This document shows positions 12,491-22,779 of a stretch of DNA of 62,000 bases, in pieces. The DNA is from Diphasiastrum complanatum (taxonomy: Eukaryota > Streptophyta > Lycopodiopsida > Lycopodiales > Lycopodiaceae), in assembly GCA_029204225.1 (NCBI GenBank), contig CM055104.1:28030253-28092252 (forward strand), written 5' to 3'. The notes beneath the pieces are model-generated. The model saw only the letters and a list, made by a program, of their open reading frames with translations. It did no database searches and was not told the DNA's origin. A program made the translations under genes and the position numbers. How positions within the stretch are numbered: the stretch's first letter is position 1; each line of letters begins with the position of its first letter.

Positions 12491-12995
12491 AGAGCTATTT
12501 TCTTGGGGAATGATCTAAATACTACATAAATATAGCAATTCGGTGTTGGTATATTACGACATATGCCAGTTCTTGATGTGTAAAGCTTTAAGCTTTTTTG
12601 ATATGACACTAGGATCTTGTATATGTATTGGTTTCTATGTGATGAACAAGGACCTTTTTGTTCGAAGGTCATTTATGCGTTGATTGTTATGTCTTTTTGA
12701 GTACGCAATTGATCATTGTTTAATCATTTCAGAGATACATGCAATTTTATGATATAGTAGGACTGTTATTGTCGATTAATTAATCATGTAATGGATACCT
12801 CATGCATATTATGCCCATTTTTAGATAAATTAAAAAGCAAAAAATATGTGTGTTATTTTGAAAGGCAGATTTTGCACTTTTTTGTTCTGCTAGTCTGTGC
12901 TCGTCCGTACAACTGCCATGTGGTTAGTCAAAGTCAAACTTGCTTATTATGCTTTGTAATGTGCTTCTAAAACAATTTCAGGTTTTTATTACACA
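12491..12995. other. No gene recognised
   Basis: AT-rich text with no recognisable coding or repeat structure lies before the hairpin at 12996. 13110-13390 is likewise without a recognised feature. Confidence 0.4.
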
Positions 12996-13109
12996 ATGGA
13001 AAGAGCCAGGCAAAGGCCATTTTGCCCGGTGAGGATTTCCAAAAAAATTTGGGCAAATCTTTTTGGAAATCCTTACCGGGCAAAATGGCCTCCGCCTGGC
13101 TCATTCCAT
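12996..13109. repeat. Near-perfect inverted repeat, 50-bp arms
   Basis: Left arm 12996-13045 and right arm 13060-13109 pair at 46 of 50 positions without indels, around a 14-base spacer that itself contains attt/aaat. The arms carry 'ggccattttgcccgg'. Transcribed RNA would fold into one long stem. It could be a small foldback/MITE element or a young MIRNA-like precursor. I see no obvious target duplication at its edges. Confidence 0.85.
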
Positions 13110-13394
13110 AATACGTTAACAACAAACAATGTTTACAAGAGACCTTCAAACAACAAATACTAGTCATGCCATTGCTTTTGTCCAGATGAATTTTTCATAA
13201 GATGCAATTTAGTTTGCAGACCACCAATTAATACTCTATTGCTCAAGGACCAATTATTACTGTATTGCCAAGGCAGTGGGGGCTTGTAGCTTAGGCTACT
13301 TGCACTTGTTCTTTCAATTCTCTTATTAGCATTCCAGAACCACACGTTTCATGAACAAATTGGAATGTACAGTACAAGTATGTATCACCTCACT

Positions 13395-13599
13395 AAAATG
13401 CAGAAGAACCTCTAGAAGCTTCACCCCCAAGCCAAGGAATAGAAAGCATGAAAGTAGAGTGAGAGCCCGGCCATGAATCAACCACAAGATGAGGTAGTAG
13501 GGCGAGTTTGGCCTTCTTATATAGAGCTTAGAACCACCTGTGCACTTAGTCATGCAAGGTCCTAACTCCCCTATACATAAGATTCATCTAGAATGGATC
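13395..13599 (-). repeat. LTR family C, part 1 (split by a copia insertion)
   Basis: On the minus strand this matches 54610-54775 ('aggaccttgcat', 'aggccaaactc', 'ttattccttggctt', 'ggtgaagct'). It contains a TATATAAG word near 13517. The other half of the same LTR is at 19925-20140, on the far side of the intact copia, so that element inserted into this older LTR. Confidence 0.75.
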
Positions 13600-13604
13600 C
13601 TCTA

Positions 13605-14467
13605 TGATAAATTTTACAGTTTTTAGGACAATAATGATTGTACTTTACAATCATAGAGAGTTATTGGTTGCTTAATCAATGAATCTATCAAGTTCTACAC
13701 ATTAGATCTTGATCTAGATTCACTACACTTGGATTTAAGCAAGAGCAATGGATCAACACATCATTTTTTTAGTGAGAGCGGCTTCACACGTGTGGAGTAC
13801 TGTCCACTGTACGGCCTGCACCTGAAACAACAAGTACAATGATACTAGATAGCAATCATGCATAAAAATCACAAGACAAATGACTAGAAATCTCACAAAA
13901 GTGTAGAGTGCAAAAGTCTCATCAATTTTCTTAGCAAAATGATGATCCTTTTATGGATCAAGTACATCCATGAGTCTGGTACAGTCCAGCAGGCCTTCAC
14001 ACGTGTGAAGAGTGCCACATCACTCATATCTATCCATTTGATCCATCCTTGATCCTTATCCAATAGTTGACCTTCTAGAATATGACTAAAATCCAAAAAG
14101 CTAGTCTCCTAGAATATAGGAATATTCCCTACAAAATAGGATCTAAGGAAAATGGTCAACTCTTATCTTCTAGTACTCTATACACACATGTGAACATCCA
14201 CTTGCCATGTGGGAGCATTTACTCATGCACATGCAAGGAAAAGCTAATTTGTAGGTGACTAGTCAACTTGACTAAAAACTAGTCATTTCATGTTCACACT
14301 AACTAGAATGATACAAAATCAATTTGGATATATACAAACATGAAAAGTACATCCTTTCACACATGGGAACATGCTCCACACGTGTGAAATCATATCATCA
14401 ACATATTCTAATGTTTGATCAATATTTACATGAACCAATGTCAAGTGAGAAGTGACAATTTTCAACA
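13605..14467 (-). mobile_element. 3' LTR of the intact copia
   Basis: This 863-bp LTR reads TGTTGAAAATTG...AAATTTATCA in sense orientation. It carries repeated CACACGTGTG palindromes and close variants (near 13785, 13999 and 14378), each with a G-box-like CACGTG core. It corresponds to 19056-19919 apparently base for base, except for one T in the run near 13766. Confidence 0.95.
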
Positions 14468-14483
14468 CTCCTCCTCACTTCTA
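14468..14483 (-). other. Polypurine tract of the intact copia
   Basis: On the minus strand AGTGAGGAGGAG abuts the TGTTGAAA start of the 3' LTR, just beyond the stop codon of the polyprotein (which ends DLPS). This is the expected plus-strand primer site. Confidence 0.85.
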
Positions 14484-17400
14484 ACTTGGCAAATCTAGTG
14501 TACATCTATCTACAATTCCAAGAGCATATCTTAACTTAAAAAATGGATCTTTGGACAATGGTTTGGTTAAGATATCAGCTATGCATTCGGATGATGGTAC
14601 ATGATGTAGTTGCACTTCCTTGGATTGTACCTTCTCCCTCACAAAGTGGTGAGCTATCTCAATATGCTTTGTTCTAGCATGGAAGATAGGATTTGAAGCA
14701 ATTTGTTGAGAAGCTTGATTGTCACAAATATGTAAGGGATCTCCTCGGCCTCTAGCACATGTAGTTCCATCAAGAGTCTTCTTAGCCATAAGAGCTCTTT
14801 GGTTGTTGAAGTCAATGCCTTGTACTCGGCTTCACAAGAAGATAGTGAGATTGTATCTTGCTTTTTGGAAAGCCAAGATATCACTCCTCCACAAAGAAAT
14901 GTTGCAAATGCACTAATGGACTTCCTATCCATCTTGTCACCTGCAAAATCTGAATCCGAGTAGGCTCTCAAGTGCAAGTTAGATCCTTCATAAAGTATAC
15001 CAAAAAATCTAGTACTAGAAACATATCTAAGTACTCTCTTGGCACTTTTCCAATGATGAATTAAAGGAGCTTGCATACTTTGACTCAACTTGCTTACACA
15101 AAAACTTAAGTCAGGTCTAGTGATGGTTAAATAGATTAGAGAGCCTATAAGCTTCCTAAAGAGAGTGATGTCCTCAAAGGATGCTTCATCACCTTCATTA
15201 GTTGCTTTCACAACATGCTCCATAGGGGTGTCAATCCCCTTACAATCTTTCATACCAAATCTTTCAAGAATGGAAGTAGCATACTTAGATTGACTTATGA
15301 AAGTACAATTGCTACTTCTAGACACTTCTATCCCAAGTATAAACTTTAGGAAGCCTAGATCTACCATCTTGAACTCACTAGATAAGTCAACTTTTACTTT
15401 GCCTATGCCATCATCATCATTTCCTGTCATAATGATGTCATCAACATAAAGAACCAAAATGATGATCTTTCCTTCATTACATTTGAAATATAAAGAAGGT
15501 TCATAAGCACTTAGTACAAAGCCAAGGGAATAGAGAAAATCATGCAACCTAGAGTACCAAGCTCTAGGTGCTTGCTTCAAGCCATATAGGCTCTTCCTTA
15601 AGTAGCACACCTTTTGCTCCTCACCAATCTTGATGAAGCCCTCGGGTTGCATCATGTAGATTTCCTCTTCTAAGAAGCCATTCAAGAAGGCATTTGTCAC
15701 ATCCATTTGGTAGAGATCCCATTTGAACAAAGTAGCAATGCAAATGACTAATCTAATAGTTACAAGCTTAGCTACAGGTGCAAATGTTTCTTCATAATCC
15801 AATCCTTTTATTTGAAGAAATCCCTTAGCAACAAGCCTAGCTTTGTATTTACTAATAGATCCATCTTGATTGTACTTAATTCTATAAATCCACTTACATG
15901 CAAGTGGTTTCTTTCCTCTTGGAAGATTTACAAGATTCCAAGTATGATTTTCTTCTAATGCATCATACTCTACTTGCATTGCATCTCTCCAAACTTTAGA
16001 TTTACATGCTTCTTCAAAAGATGATGGTTCTTCAATCAATGTAGCTAAAAAAGAGTAAGAGGTAGAAGATGTAGAGCCTTCCTTTTGCTTTCCCTTGTCC
16101 ACATAGGTAAGCCTTGAGGGCTCGGCCTTGCTCCTTGATGATCTTCTTGGCCCCTTTTGACTTGGATCCAAATCTCCATCCTCGGGTTTGTCATGATCCT
16201 CCTCGGGTTTGTCAAGATCCTCCTCGGATTTGTCAAGATCTTCAATGCACAATGGGTTAGATCCATTTGACAAGCTCTTAGCAAATTGTGACTCATCAAA
16301 AAGTACATCCTTGCTTACCTTTACTTTCTTGGATGTAGGATCATATATCCTATATCCCTTGCTATTTTCTCCATAGCCAACAAAGATTCCTTTGAAGGAG
16401 GTAGCATCTTCTTTCCTTCTAGTCTCCAAAGGAATGTGTACATAACAAGTACATCCAAAGATCTTAAAATATTTTACATTGGGTTTCTTATCAAACAAGG
16501 CTTGATAAGGTGAGATCCCATCTATAGCACTACTAGGAAGTCTATTACACAAATAATTAGCACATGTTATGGCTTCTCCCCAAAATGAGATGGGAAGTGA
16601 TGCATCAAGCCTCAAGGACTTTGCACACTCACATAGACTCCTATTTTTCCTCTCGGCCACCCCATTTTGTTGAGGGGTGTAGGAACAAGTGTATTGTAAC
16701 TTAATACCATTGATCTCACAAAAGTCTTTCATTTTATTGGAGGTGTACTCTCCTCCATTATCACATCTTAGTGCTTTGATAGAAGTACTAAGTTGTTTCT
16801 CTACTAGAAACTTGAACTTAATGAAAGCTTCATAAACAAGATTTTTCTTTGATAGTAACTCAATCCATGTGAATCTAGTACAATCATCTATAAAAGTTAC
16901 ATACATCAAGGCACCTCCATTACTTGCATGTGAAAAACTATGTACATCAGAATGTATGAGATCCAAGGGAGAGAGAGATCTTGATGAAGATTTCTTGTAA
17001 GAAGATTTGTGTGACTTTGCAAGGCCACATGCCTCACACATTTTTCCACACTTCTTGAAAGCTCTTGGTAGGCCGAGAGCTAGTTCCTTGCTTGCCATTG
17101 ACTCCATAGATTGAAGATTAGGATGGCCTAATCTCTTATGCCAAAGCTCCACTTGAGTTAGCTCCTCCCTAGCCAAGTTCACACTTTCACTTGCAACATT
17201 AGCATCCAACTTGAAAAGTCTACCTTGCTTAATGCCACTAGCTATGCACTTATCATTTTTCAAGATGGAACAAACTCCATTCTTGAAATGTACATCTAGT
17301 CCATTGTCCATTAATTGTCCTACACTAAGCAAGTTTCTTGAAATGGTAGGAACATACAAAACATTATCTAGATCTATCCTTTTAGATGTGCCTAAACAAA

Positions 17401-18460
17401 GAGGTATAGATCCTATGCCATCTATCTTGCATGCTTGATCACTAGCAGTGTATATTGACTTCTTAGAGTCATTACAAGATAGAAGAGTAGAAAAATAATG
17501 CTTGTTAAAGGACATGTGGGAACTAGCCCCACTATCTATCCACCATGTGTCTTGACTTGAAGTTGGTGTAGATGCAACCATTAAGGATGTGTTGAATCCA
17601 TCCTCATATTCTTCCTCTTGAGCAATGTTCCCTTGATCTCCTTTGGCTTGTTGATTCTTCTTCAAGTAGCATTCTGAGGCAAAGTGTCCTTTCTTTCCAC
17701 AAAAGAAACACTTTAGTTTTGCCTTGTTCTTCACTTCGCCTTTGGAGGTAGATCCTCCATTCTTCATCTCGGCCTCCTTGCCTTGATTTTTCTTGAATGG
17801 ATTTTGCTTTTTCTTGCCTTTAGATGTAAAGTTAGCTTTCTCCTCTCCTCCATTAAGTGACATGCTATCCATTCTTGTCTTGAGGTGTAGAAGCCTACTC
17901 TCCTCGGCCACAAGAACATTGTGCAACTTTTCAATGGATGGAAGAGAGTCTTGAATGGCAAATGATTGGACTAAGTTGGTAAACTCATCACTTAGACCAT
18001 TCAAAATGATTTGTACTAGTTCTTGATCTTGGATCTTCTCTCCTATTGCACTTAACTCCTTGTTAAGAGATTTGATCCTAAGAACATACTCTTGTCCACT
18101 CTCTCCACTTCCTTTCATGCTTTGGAAAACTTGATTTCTTAGCATGAGGATTCTTGAAGTATTGTTGGATTCATAAATGCTCTTTAATGAATCCCAAGCC
18201 TCTTTGGATGAGGTACAAGAAGACACCTCTTTCAAGAGGTCATTGCATACATTTAACTTTATGCAATGTAGAGCTAATCTTGCTCTCTTCTTGTATTTGG
18301 CTTGTTCTTGGGGAGTTTGAGGCTCTTCCTCTACTCCTTGAACTATGTCATATAGATCATGGATCACTAGGAGTGATTCCATTCTCACTTTCCAAATGGA
18401 ATAATTTGTGGAAGTGAGTCTCTCACTTGGTTCCATCAAATATCCACCCATGGATGACAT
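14481..18460 (-). CDS. Ty1/copia Gag-Pol polyprotein, one frameshift
   Basis: The polyprotein supplies capsid, protease, integrase, RT and RNase H. The first frame (18460 down to 14654) is 1268 residues. A gag UBN2-type domain fills about 15-210, with zinc knuckle CFFCGKKGHFASEC near 250 and protease DSGASSHM near 308. The GAG-pre-integrase/HHCC block is WHKRLGHP...CEACG, near 440-480. Integrase has DLIHSDVHS near 505, DNGGEYTS near 565 and VAERKN near 595. RT has CKWIYRIKYNQDG, ETFAPVAK and YVDDIIMTG near 1005. RNase H has SDFAGDKMDRKS and SSCEAEYKAL near 1210. One base too many near 14724-14731 shifts the frame after EEIPYI; the last 90 or so residues (CDNQASQQIA to DLPS) continue in the next frame. 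ATG 18460 opens with MSSMGGY and matches the usual copia gag start. Apart from the frameshift, no internal stop is seen. Confidence 0.95.
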
Positions 18461-19043
18461 TTTAGAATGAATGCTCTTTTAAAAATCACAAAGATTTTTG
18501 AATTTTAAAAGATCTATGAAGTGGCCTAAAGCTTACTTGAATGCCTATAGGCTTGTCTCTATCAAACTAACACACAAGCTTGAATGATACTCAAAGATCT
18601 TACCAAAAATTTCTAGCTTTCACTCTCACAAAAAAAATTGCTTTACACTTTTCTTAGAGATTTCACTTCAACTAAGGATCTGAACAAATCAGCCTCTTAG
18701 ATCTGATCTTAGACTCTAAAAAGAAATGCTTCAATGATCCAAAACACTATTTGGTCATAGGCATTAGTTAGAATGAATCTAGATCAATACTATGCTTCAA
18801 AAAGCACCAAAAATGAACTAGTATTGTGATTTTGGGACCAAAAAACACAAAGTAACTTGAATTGAAAGTTGCTGTACGGTTTCACACGTGTGAAAAGTAC
18901 ATACACAGCCTCCAAGTCGTTTTGATCCAAATGATTACAAGCTATCACTCTAGAAGAACTCGCCCTCACTAGTATTGGCCAAAAAACAAATTTTGCCAAT
19001 GATCTTTACAAGATTTATGATTCAATGATCACTCTCTTACTTA
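18461..19043 (-). other. 5' leader of the intact copia
   Basis: The untranslated leader between the primer-binding site and the gag ATG has no long open frame. It contains one more TTTCACACGTGTGAAA palindrome near 18880, the same word found in the LTRs, so the motif is not limited to U3. Confidence 0.75.
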
Positions 19044-19055
19044 GCTCTGATACCA
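19044..19055 (-). other. Primer-binding site (tRNA-iMet type)
   Basis: In sense orientation TGGTATCAGAGC follows the last base of the 5' LTR with no gap. This is the standard plant copia primer-binding site, complementary to the 3' end of initiator methionine tRNA. Confidence 0.92.
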
Positions 19056-19919
19056 TGATAAATTTTACAGTTTTTAGGACAATAATGATTGTACTTTACA
19101 ATCATAGAGAGTTATTGGTTGCTTAATCAATGAATCTATCAAGTTCTACACATTAGATCTTGATCTAGATTCACTACACTTGGATTTAAGCAAGAGCAAT
19201 GGATCAACACATCATTTTTTTTAGTGAGAGCGGCTTCACACGTGTGGAGTACTGTCCACTGTACGGCCTGCACCTGAAACAACAAGTACAATGATACTAG
19301 ATAGCAATCATGCATAAAAATCACAAGACAAATGACTAGAAATCTCACAAAAGTGTAGAGTGCAAAAGTCTCATCAATTTTCTTAGCAAAATGATGATCC
19401 TTTTATGGATCAAGTACATCCATGAGTCTGGTACAGTCCAGCAGGCCTTCACACGTGTGAAGAGTGCCACATCACTCATATCTATCCATTTGATCCATCC
19501 TTGATCCTTATCCAATAGTTGACCTTCTAGAATATGACTAAAATCCAAAAAGCTAGTCTCCTAGAATATAGGAATATTCCCTACAAAATAGGATCTAAGG
19601 AAAATGGTCAACTCTTATCTTCTAGTACTCTATACACACATGTGAACATCCACTTGCCATGTGGGAGCATTTACTCATGCACATGCAAGGAAAAGCTAAT
19701 TTGTAGGTGACTAGTCAACTTGACTAAAAACTAGTCATTTCATGTTCACACTAACTAGAATGATACAAAATCAATTTGGATATATACAAACATGAAAAGT
19801 ACATCCTTTCACACATGGGAACATGCTCCACACGTGTGAAATCATATCATCAACATATTCTAATGTTTGATCAATATTTACATGAACCAATGTCAAGTGA
19901 GAAGTGACAATTTTCAACA
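19056..19919 (-). mobile_element. 5' LTR of the intact copia
   Basis: This 864-bp LTR matches 13605-14467 except for one extra T in the run near 19217. It would drive transcription of the element leftward. G-box-like CACACGTGTG palindromes are at about 19237, 19451 and 19831. Confidence 0.95.
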
Positions 19920-19924
19920 CTCTA

Positions 19925-20140
19925 TTCATAAAATTGTTATTGATAACTCTACACATGCATACATTGTCCCAAACCTTGTACTAACTCCATTTAGTGTGTT
20001 CTGGGCCTCAAAAGGATATTAGTTACTTTTGGGTCATGTCCAGTATGATGTGGCATAACTAACAGCTTGTTTCACTGGAGTACCATATATCCAAGACTAA
20101 GAGTATACTAAATCCTATGTATTGGTCATGGACATGACAG
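19925..20140 (-). repeat. LTR family C, part 2
   Basis: On the minus strand this begins TGTCATGTCCATGACC and matches 54358-54570 ('tagtatactctta', 'agttatgccac', 'ggagttagtacaaggttt'). Joined with 13395-13599 across the 5-bp target duplication it restores one old LTR. Confidence 0.75.
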
Positions 20141-20454
20141 TCTACAATACATCATGTGTAAGGTCGTATTTTTTTTTTAAAAATAGAGATTTCTCTACAA
20201 TCTCTCCTTTCCACAATGTAAAAGCACGGGTGATCATCGACGCTTTTGGGAAGGCATGTCTCAATTGAATCTTCTTCTGCAACTTTCTCACCCTCTCTTT
20301 TCAATCTTCGCCTTTAAGATGTGTCTTTTAAACTGCTCTAGAAAGACTTTATTCTTTATATCTTCAACAATTTGAAATAAAAAAAAGAAATTCTTAGAAA
20401 AGAAATAACTTCTGCTTAAGACAGAGGATGGATGAAACAAAAAACCTATGTTAA

Positions 20455-20816
20455 AAAATAAAAAGCTAAGTTTACAGAGGCTGAGTACATGTCCTCATGC
20501 CATGCATCAAGGGAATATGTATGGATCATGAGTTTTTATAGGGAGCTATCTATACCAATCAAAAGTTATCAATTGAACATTGATAACCAGGGATGCATTT
20601 CATTATGTAAAAATGGTGGCTTCCTTGAAAGAAACAAGCAAATTGAACTTCAATGTCACTATGTCAGGGATTTGGTGCAAGCAGGAGATTGATTTGCTTT
20701 ATTGCGCTACCAAGGAAATGTTGGCTGATCTCATGACAAAGGGACTCAGTAGGGACAGGTTTTCTGAGTTACGATTCAAGATGAGAATTGAAGGGGGAAA
20801 GAACGAGTTAGACTAG
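20455..20816 (+). pseudogene. Copia RNase H tail (plus strand)
   Basis: The frame reads FTEAEYMSSCHASREYVW near 20475-20530, then IDNQGCISLCKN near 20578 and KQIELQCHYVRDLV near 20638-20680. After a shift it continues with KEMLADLMTKGLSRDRF near 20715-20765 and ends near 20816. These are the copia RNase H motifs followed by its conserved tail. A purine-rich GAGAGGGAG then precedes TGATGGCATAC, a possible LTR start near 20838. Everything upstream of RNase H is missing. Confidence 0.85.
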
Positions 20817-20837
20817 ATTTTGGATTGAGAGGGAGAT

Positions 20838-21770
20838 TGATGGCATACAATCACAAAATATGTCAAGAACAGAGTTTGACTTTCCCTTATGCCATGACAG
20901 TAGAATGTTTCAAGATAATATACGGTTTGTTAGATGATTTTCATTTGGGTCGTGACCACAGCCACGACCCGAGTCATGTCCGGTGACCTTAATTTATGTT
21001 CTTGATATGAACAGCTATGGATGTACGGAGGCTTTACTTACCAAATTTGTACCTCCTTTACTATTGAGGTTTTGCTTACCAAACCAACAAGAAGGTTGGT
21101 TTGGCTTAGTTTGAGAAAAAGTTGCCTTTGAGTGTATTGTTCCCCATCTTCATAAAAAATGTTTAACATTGAGAAATTTTCAACTGATGCCCAATGTAAA
21201 ACAACTACATCATCAGAATTCAAAATCTTCACATTGATGGAATTTAAACTTTTTAATTGGATTTGATAGATACAGACAGTACACCATAAAATAAGAACGA
21301 TTTCCCATATCGCCAGAAGACACTTTCAATAATTTAATAATTTATGAAGATATCTCGTGCACAATATCAATAAGCTAGTTCTTAGTGCAAAAGCCGTAGC
21401 ATTTCTGGTACTAGCTAGCTGGTGAAGAAAATTTTGCACAAATTCCTTTCTATGGAATTTGGTCTTGAAAGAGGAACATGAGAAAGATTAGTAAAAAGCA
21501 AAGGAGGCACATAGATGGGAAAAAGATAATCCGGCAGTTAATGGCAAAACCTCGTCTTTTTTTTTTTAAAGCACTAAAGAACCTAAATCCAGCCCAAACC
21601 TTCATTGATCTTCAAATCAGTCACATATTCTGTGTCTTTATGCCCACTTCTCCAAGGAATCCTGATTCCTCCTCTCGGGCATTCGTTGTAGCCTGCTCAC
21701 CCGGGGCATCATGACTCGAGAACAAAAACCTTGTTCAGCATGTTGCTACATTTTAACAGACTTTACATCA
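20838..21770. other. Non-coding stretch, possible LTR start then 3' flank of the ART-like gene
   Basis: The first part may be a degraded LTR starting TGATGGCATACAATC. No coding signal is recognised. An 11-base T run at 21557-21567 (a poly-A on the minus strand) lies about 210 bases beyond the ART-like stop codon. Confidence 0.35.
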
Positions 21771-21775
21771 CAGCT

Positions 21776-22405
21776 CTACTTCTTAAAGGCATAATTGGGA
21801 TTTTCAATCTTTTCCTTGAACGGGTCAGGCTTGTCGACTGGAAAGAGTGCATCTGGGCCGCGTATGGGATCTTTGAAGTCCTGATACCTGCGCATGTAGC
21901 CTTCCACATGGTGAGCTAATCGGATGTTGCTGCCAGGAATGGGGCTTTTGACTGCCCACTCTTGCTGGTAGAGATACTTGGTCTTCTGGGGCAGCTTGTC
22001 AGGAACGTAGACCATGTCCAAGTTGGTGGTGTTGATGTAATACACCCACCCACCTCGCCTCGTATACACCGTATGCGCATCTGGACCATACATGTCCAGC
22101 GATCCATCCTGCTTAGGAATAGGCTTGAGGAAGAGTGGTGGGATACGAAGCGACTGCGATGTGGAAATGAGGCCTGTCTTCAGCAGATTCTCGCCTCCAA
22201 CCACATGTGCAAGCAAGTCATCGTCCCCGCTTGCTCCTCCCCTTGGTTTAAAGCCGTTCTTGAAAATCTCCGACGGGGGGCGAGAGTCGGCACGGTACAC
22301 CATTTGAGGAGGGGTTTTCTTGGCATCACCAGAGGAGCTAGAGGGCCTGCCAGAGGGCTTGCTAGCCATGATTGAAGACAACAAGAACAAAGCAGATGCA
22401 AACAA
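21776..22405 (-). CDS. Putative ADP-ribosyltransferase, pertussis/cholera-like (R-S-E) fold
   Basis: The frame encodes 209 residues from ATG 22405, or 197 from ATG 22369. Numbered from the first ATG, VYRADSRPP has R38 (NAD-binding Arg), GLISTSQS has the STS motif at 81-83, and YQQEW at 146-150 has the QxE pair Q147/E149. The spacing suits R-S-E ADP-ribosyltransferases, which move ADP-ribose from NAD to a protein. In that group ExE members usually modify Arg, while QxE members differ in target. The first start adds a hydrophobic N-terminus (ASALFLLSSIMA), a possible signal peptide; the second start gives a Ser-rich soluble N-terminus. There is no intron and no stop within the domain. The gene looks GC-richer than its surroundings. 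Target and activity are unknown. Bacterial or fungal origin by transfer, or a retrocopy, are inferences; a diverged host ART is the alternative. Confidence 0.72.
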   Translation of the reverse strand: MFASALFLLSSIMASKPSGRPSSSSGDAKKTPPQMVYRADSRPPSEIFKNGFKPRGGASGDDDLLAHVVGGENLLKTGLISTSQSLRIPPLFLKPIPKQDGSLDMYGPDAHTVYTRRGGWVYYINTTNLDMVYVPDKLPQKTKYLYQQEWAVKSPIPGSNIRLAHHVEGYMRRYQDFKDPIRGPDALFPVDKPDPFKEKIENPNYAFKK

Positions 22406-22436
22406 CCTATAAGTAATTACGTTTGCTAATGGTCTC

Positions 22437-22444
22437 CTTATATA
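22437..22444 (-). promoter_or_regulatory. TATA box of the ART-like gene
   Basis: On the minus strand TATATAAG lies 32-39 bases before ATG 22405. Transcription would then begin near 22410-22415, leaving only 5-10 bases before the first ATG but about 43 before the second at 22369. This makes the second ATG a serious start candidate. Confidence 0.55.
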
Positions 22445-22450
22445 CTATGA

Positions 22451-22752
22451 AGCATGAGCAGTTTGGTCCTGGCACGGAACCGTGGTGATTAAACCTCTGA
22501 ATGAATGACAAGCTTACAATCGTCATCATCTTCTCTGCATCTTCCTACCACGTCATCCGTTGATTCTTATTTGAGGTGAGAAGTAGCAGCTTTCAGCTCG
22601 AGAGTCGGACGAGACCAAGGCAAAGACCAAAGAGTCTGATGTGTATACCATGAGCACTGACACGGAACCATGGTGATTAAACATCTGGATGAATATTAAC
22701 AAACGTCTACAATCCATCAATATCTTCCTACCACGTCATCCATTTGAGGTGA
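22451..22752 (-). promoter_or_regulatory. Duplicated upstream module with TGACG elements
   Basis: Two direct copies, about 22451-22580 and 22648-22752, share 'acggaacc.tggtgattaaac', 'ctacaatc.atcat' and 'atcttcctaccacgtcatcc'. Each contains TGACGTGG (22548-22555 and 22731-22738 on the minus strand), a bZIP/TGA-type as-1-like core common in stress- and salicylate-responsive plant promoters. A short CGAC/GACC run follows at 22755-22778. Confidence 0.5.
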
Positions 22753-22779
22753 CAACCGACCGACCGACCGACCCGACCA

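Larger units (their letters stand above)
13605..19919 (-). mobile_element. Nearly intact Ty1/copia element, recent insertion
   Basis: This 6315-bp minus-strand element is complete in structure. LTRs lie at both ends, an initiator tRNA-Met primer-binding site touches the 5' LTR (19044-19055), and a polypurine tract touches the 3' LTR (14468-14483). One long gag-pol frame lies between, and a 5-bp target duplication CTCTA flanks it (13600-13604 and 19920-19924). By eye the two LTRs differ by a single T in a homopolymer, which implies a very young insertion. It interrupts LTR family C. A single frameshift in RNase H makes this copy probably non-autonomous. Confidence 0.96.

Noticed and set aside
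13893-14096. 67-codon frame found twice (also 19345-19548)
   Set aside because: It is LTR sequence and appears in both LTRs simply because they are near-identical.
21962-22375. Open plus-strand frames opposite the ART-like gene
   Set aside because: They are the complement of a GC-richer coding frame and show no motif of their own.
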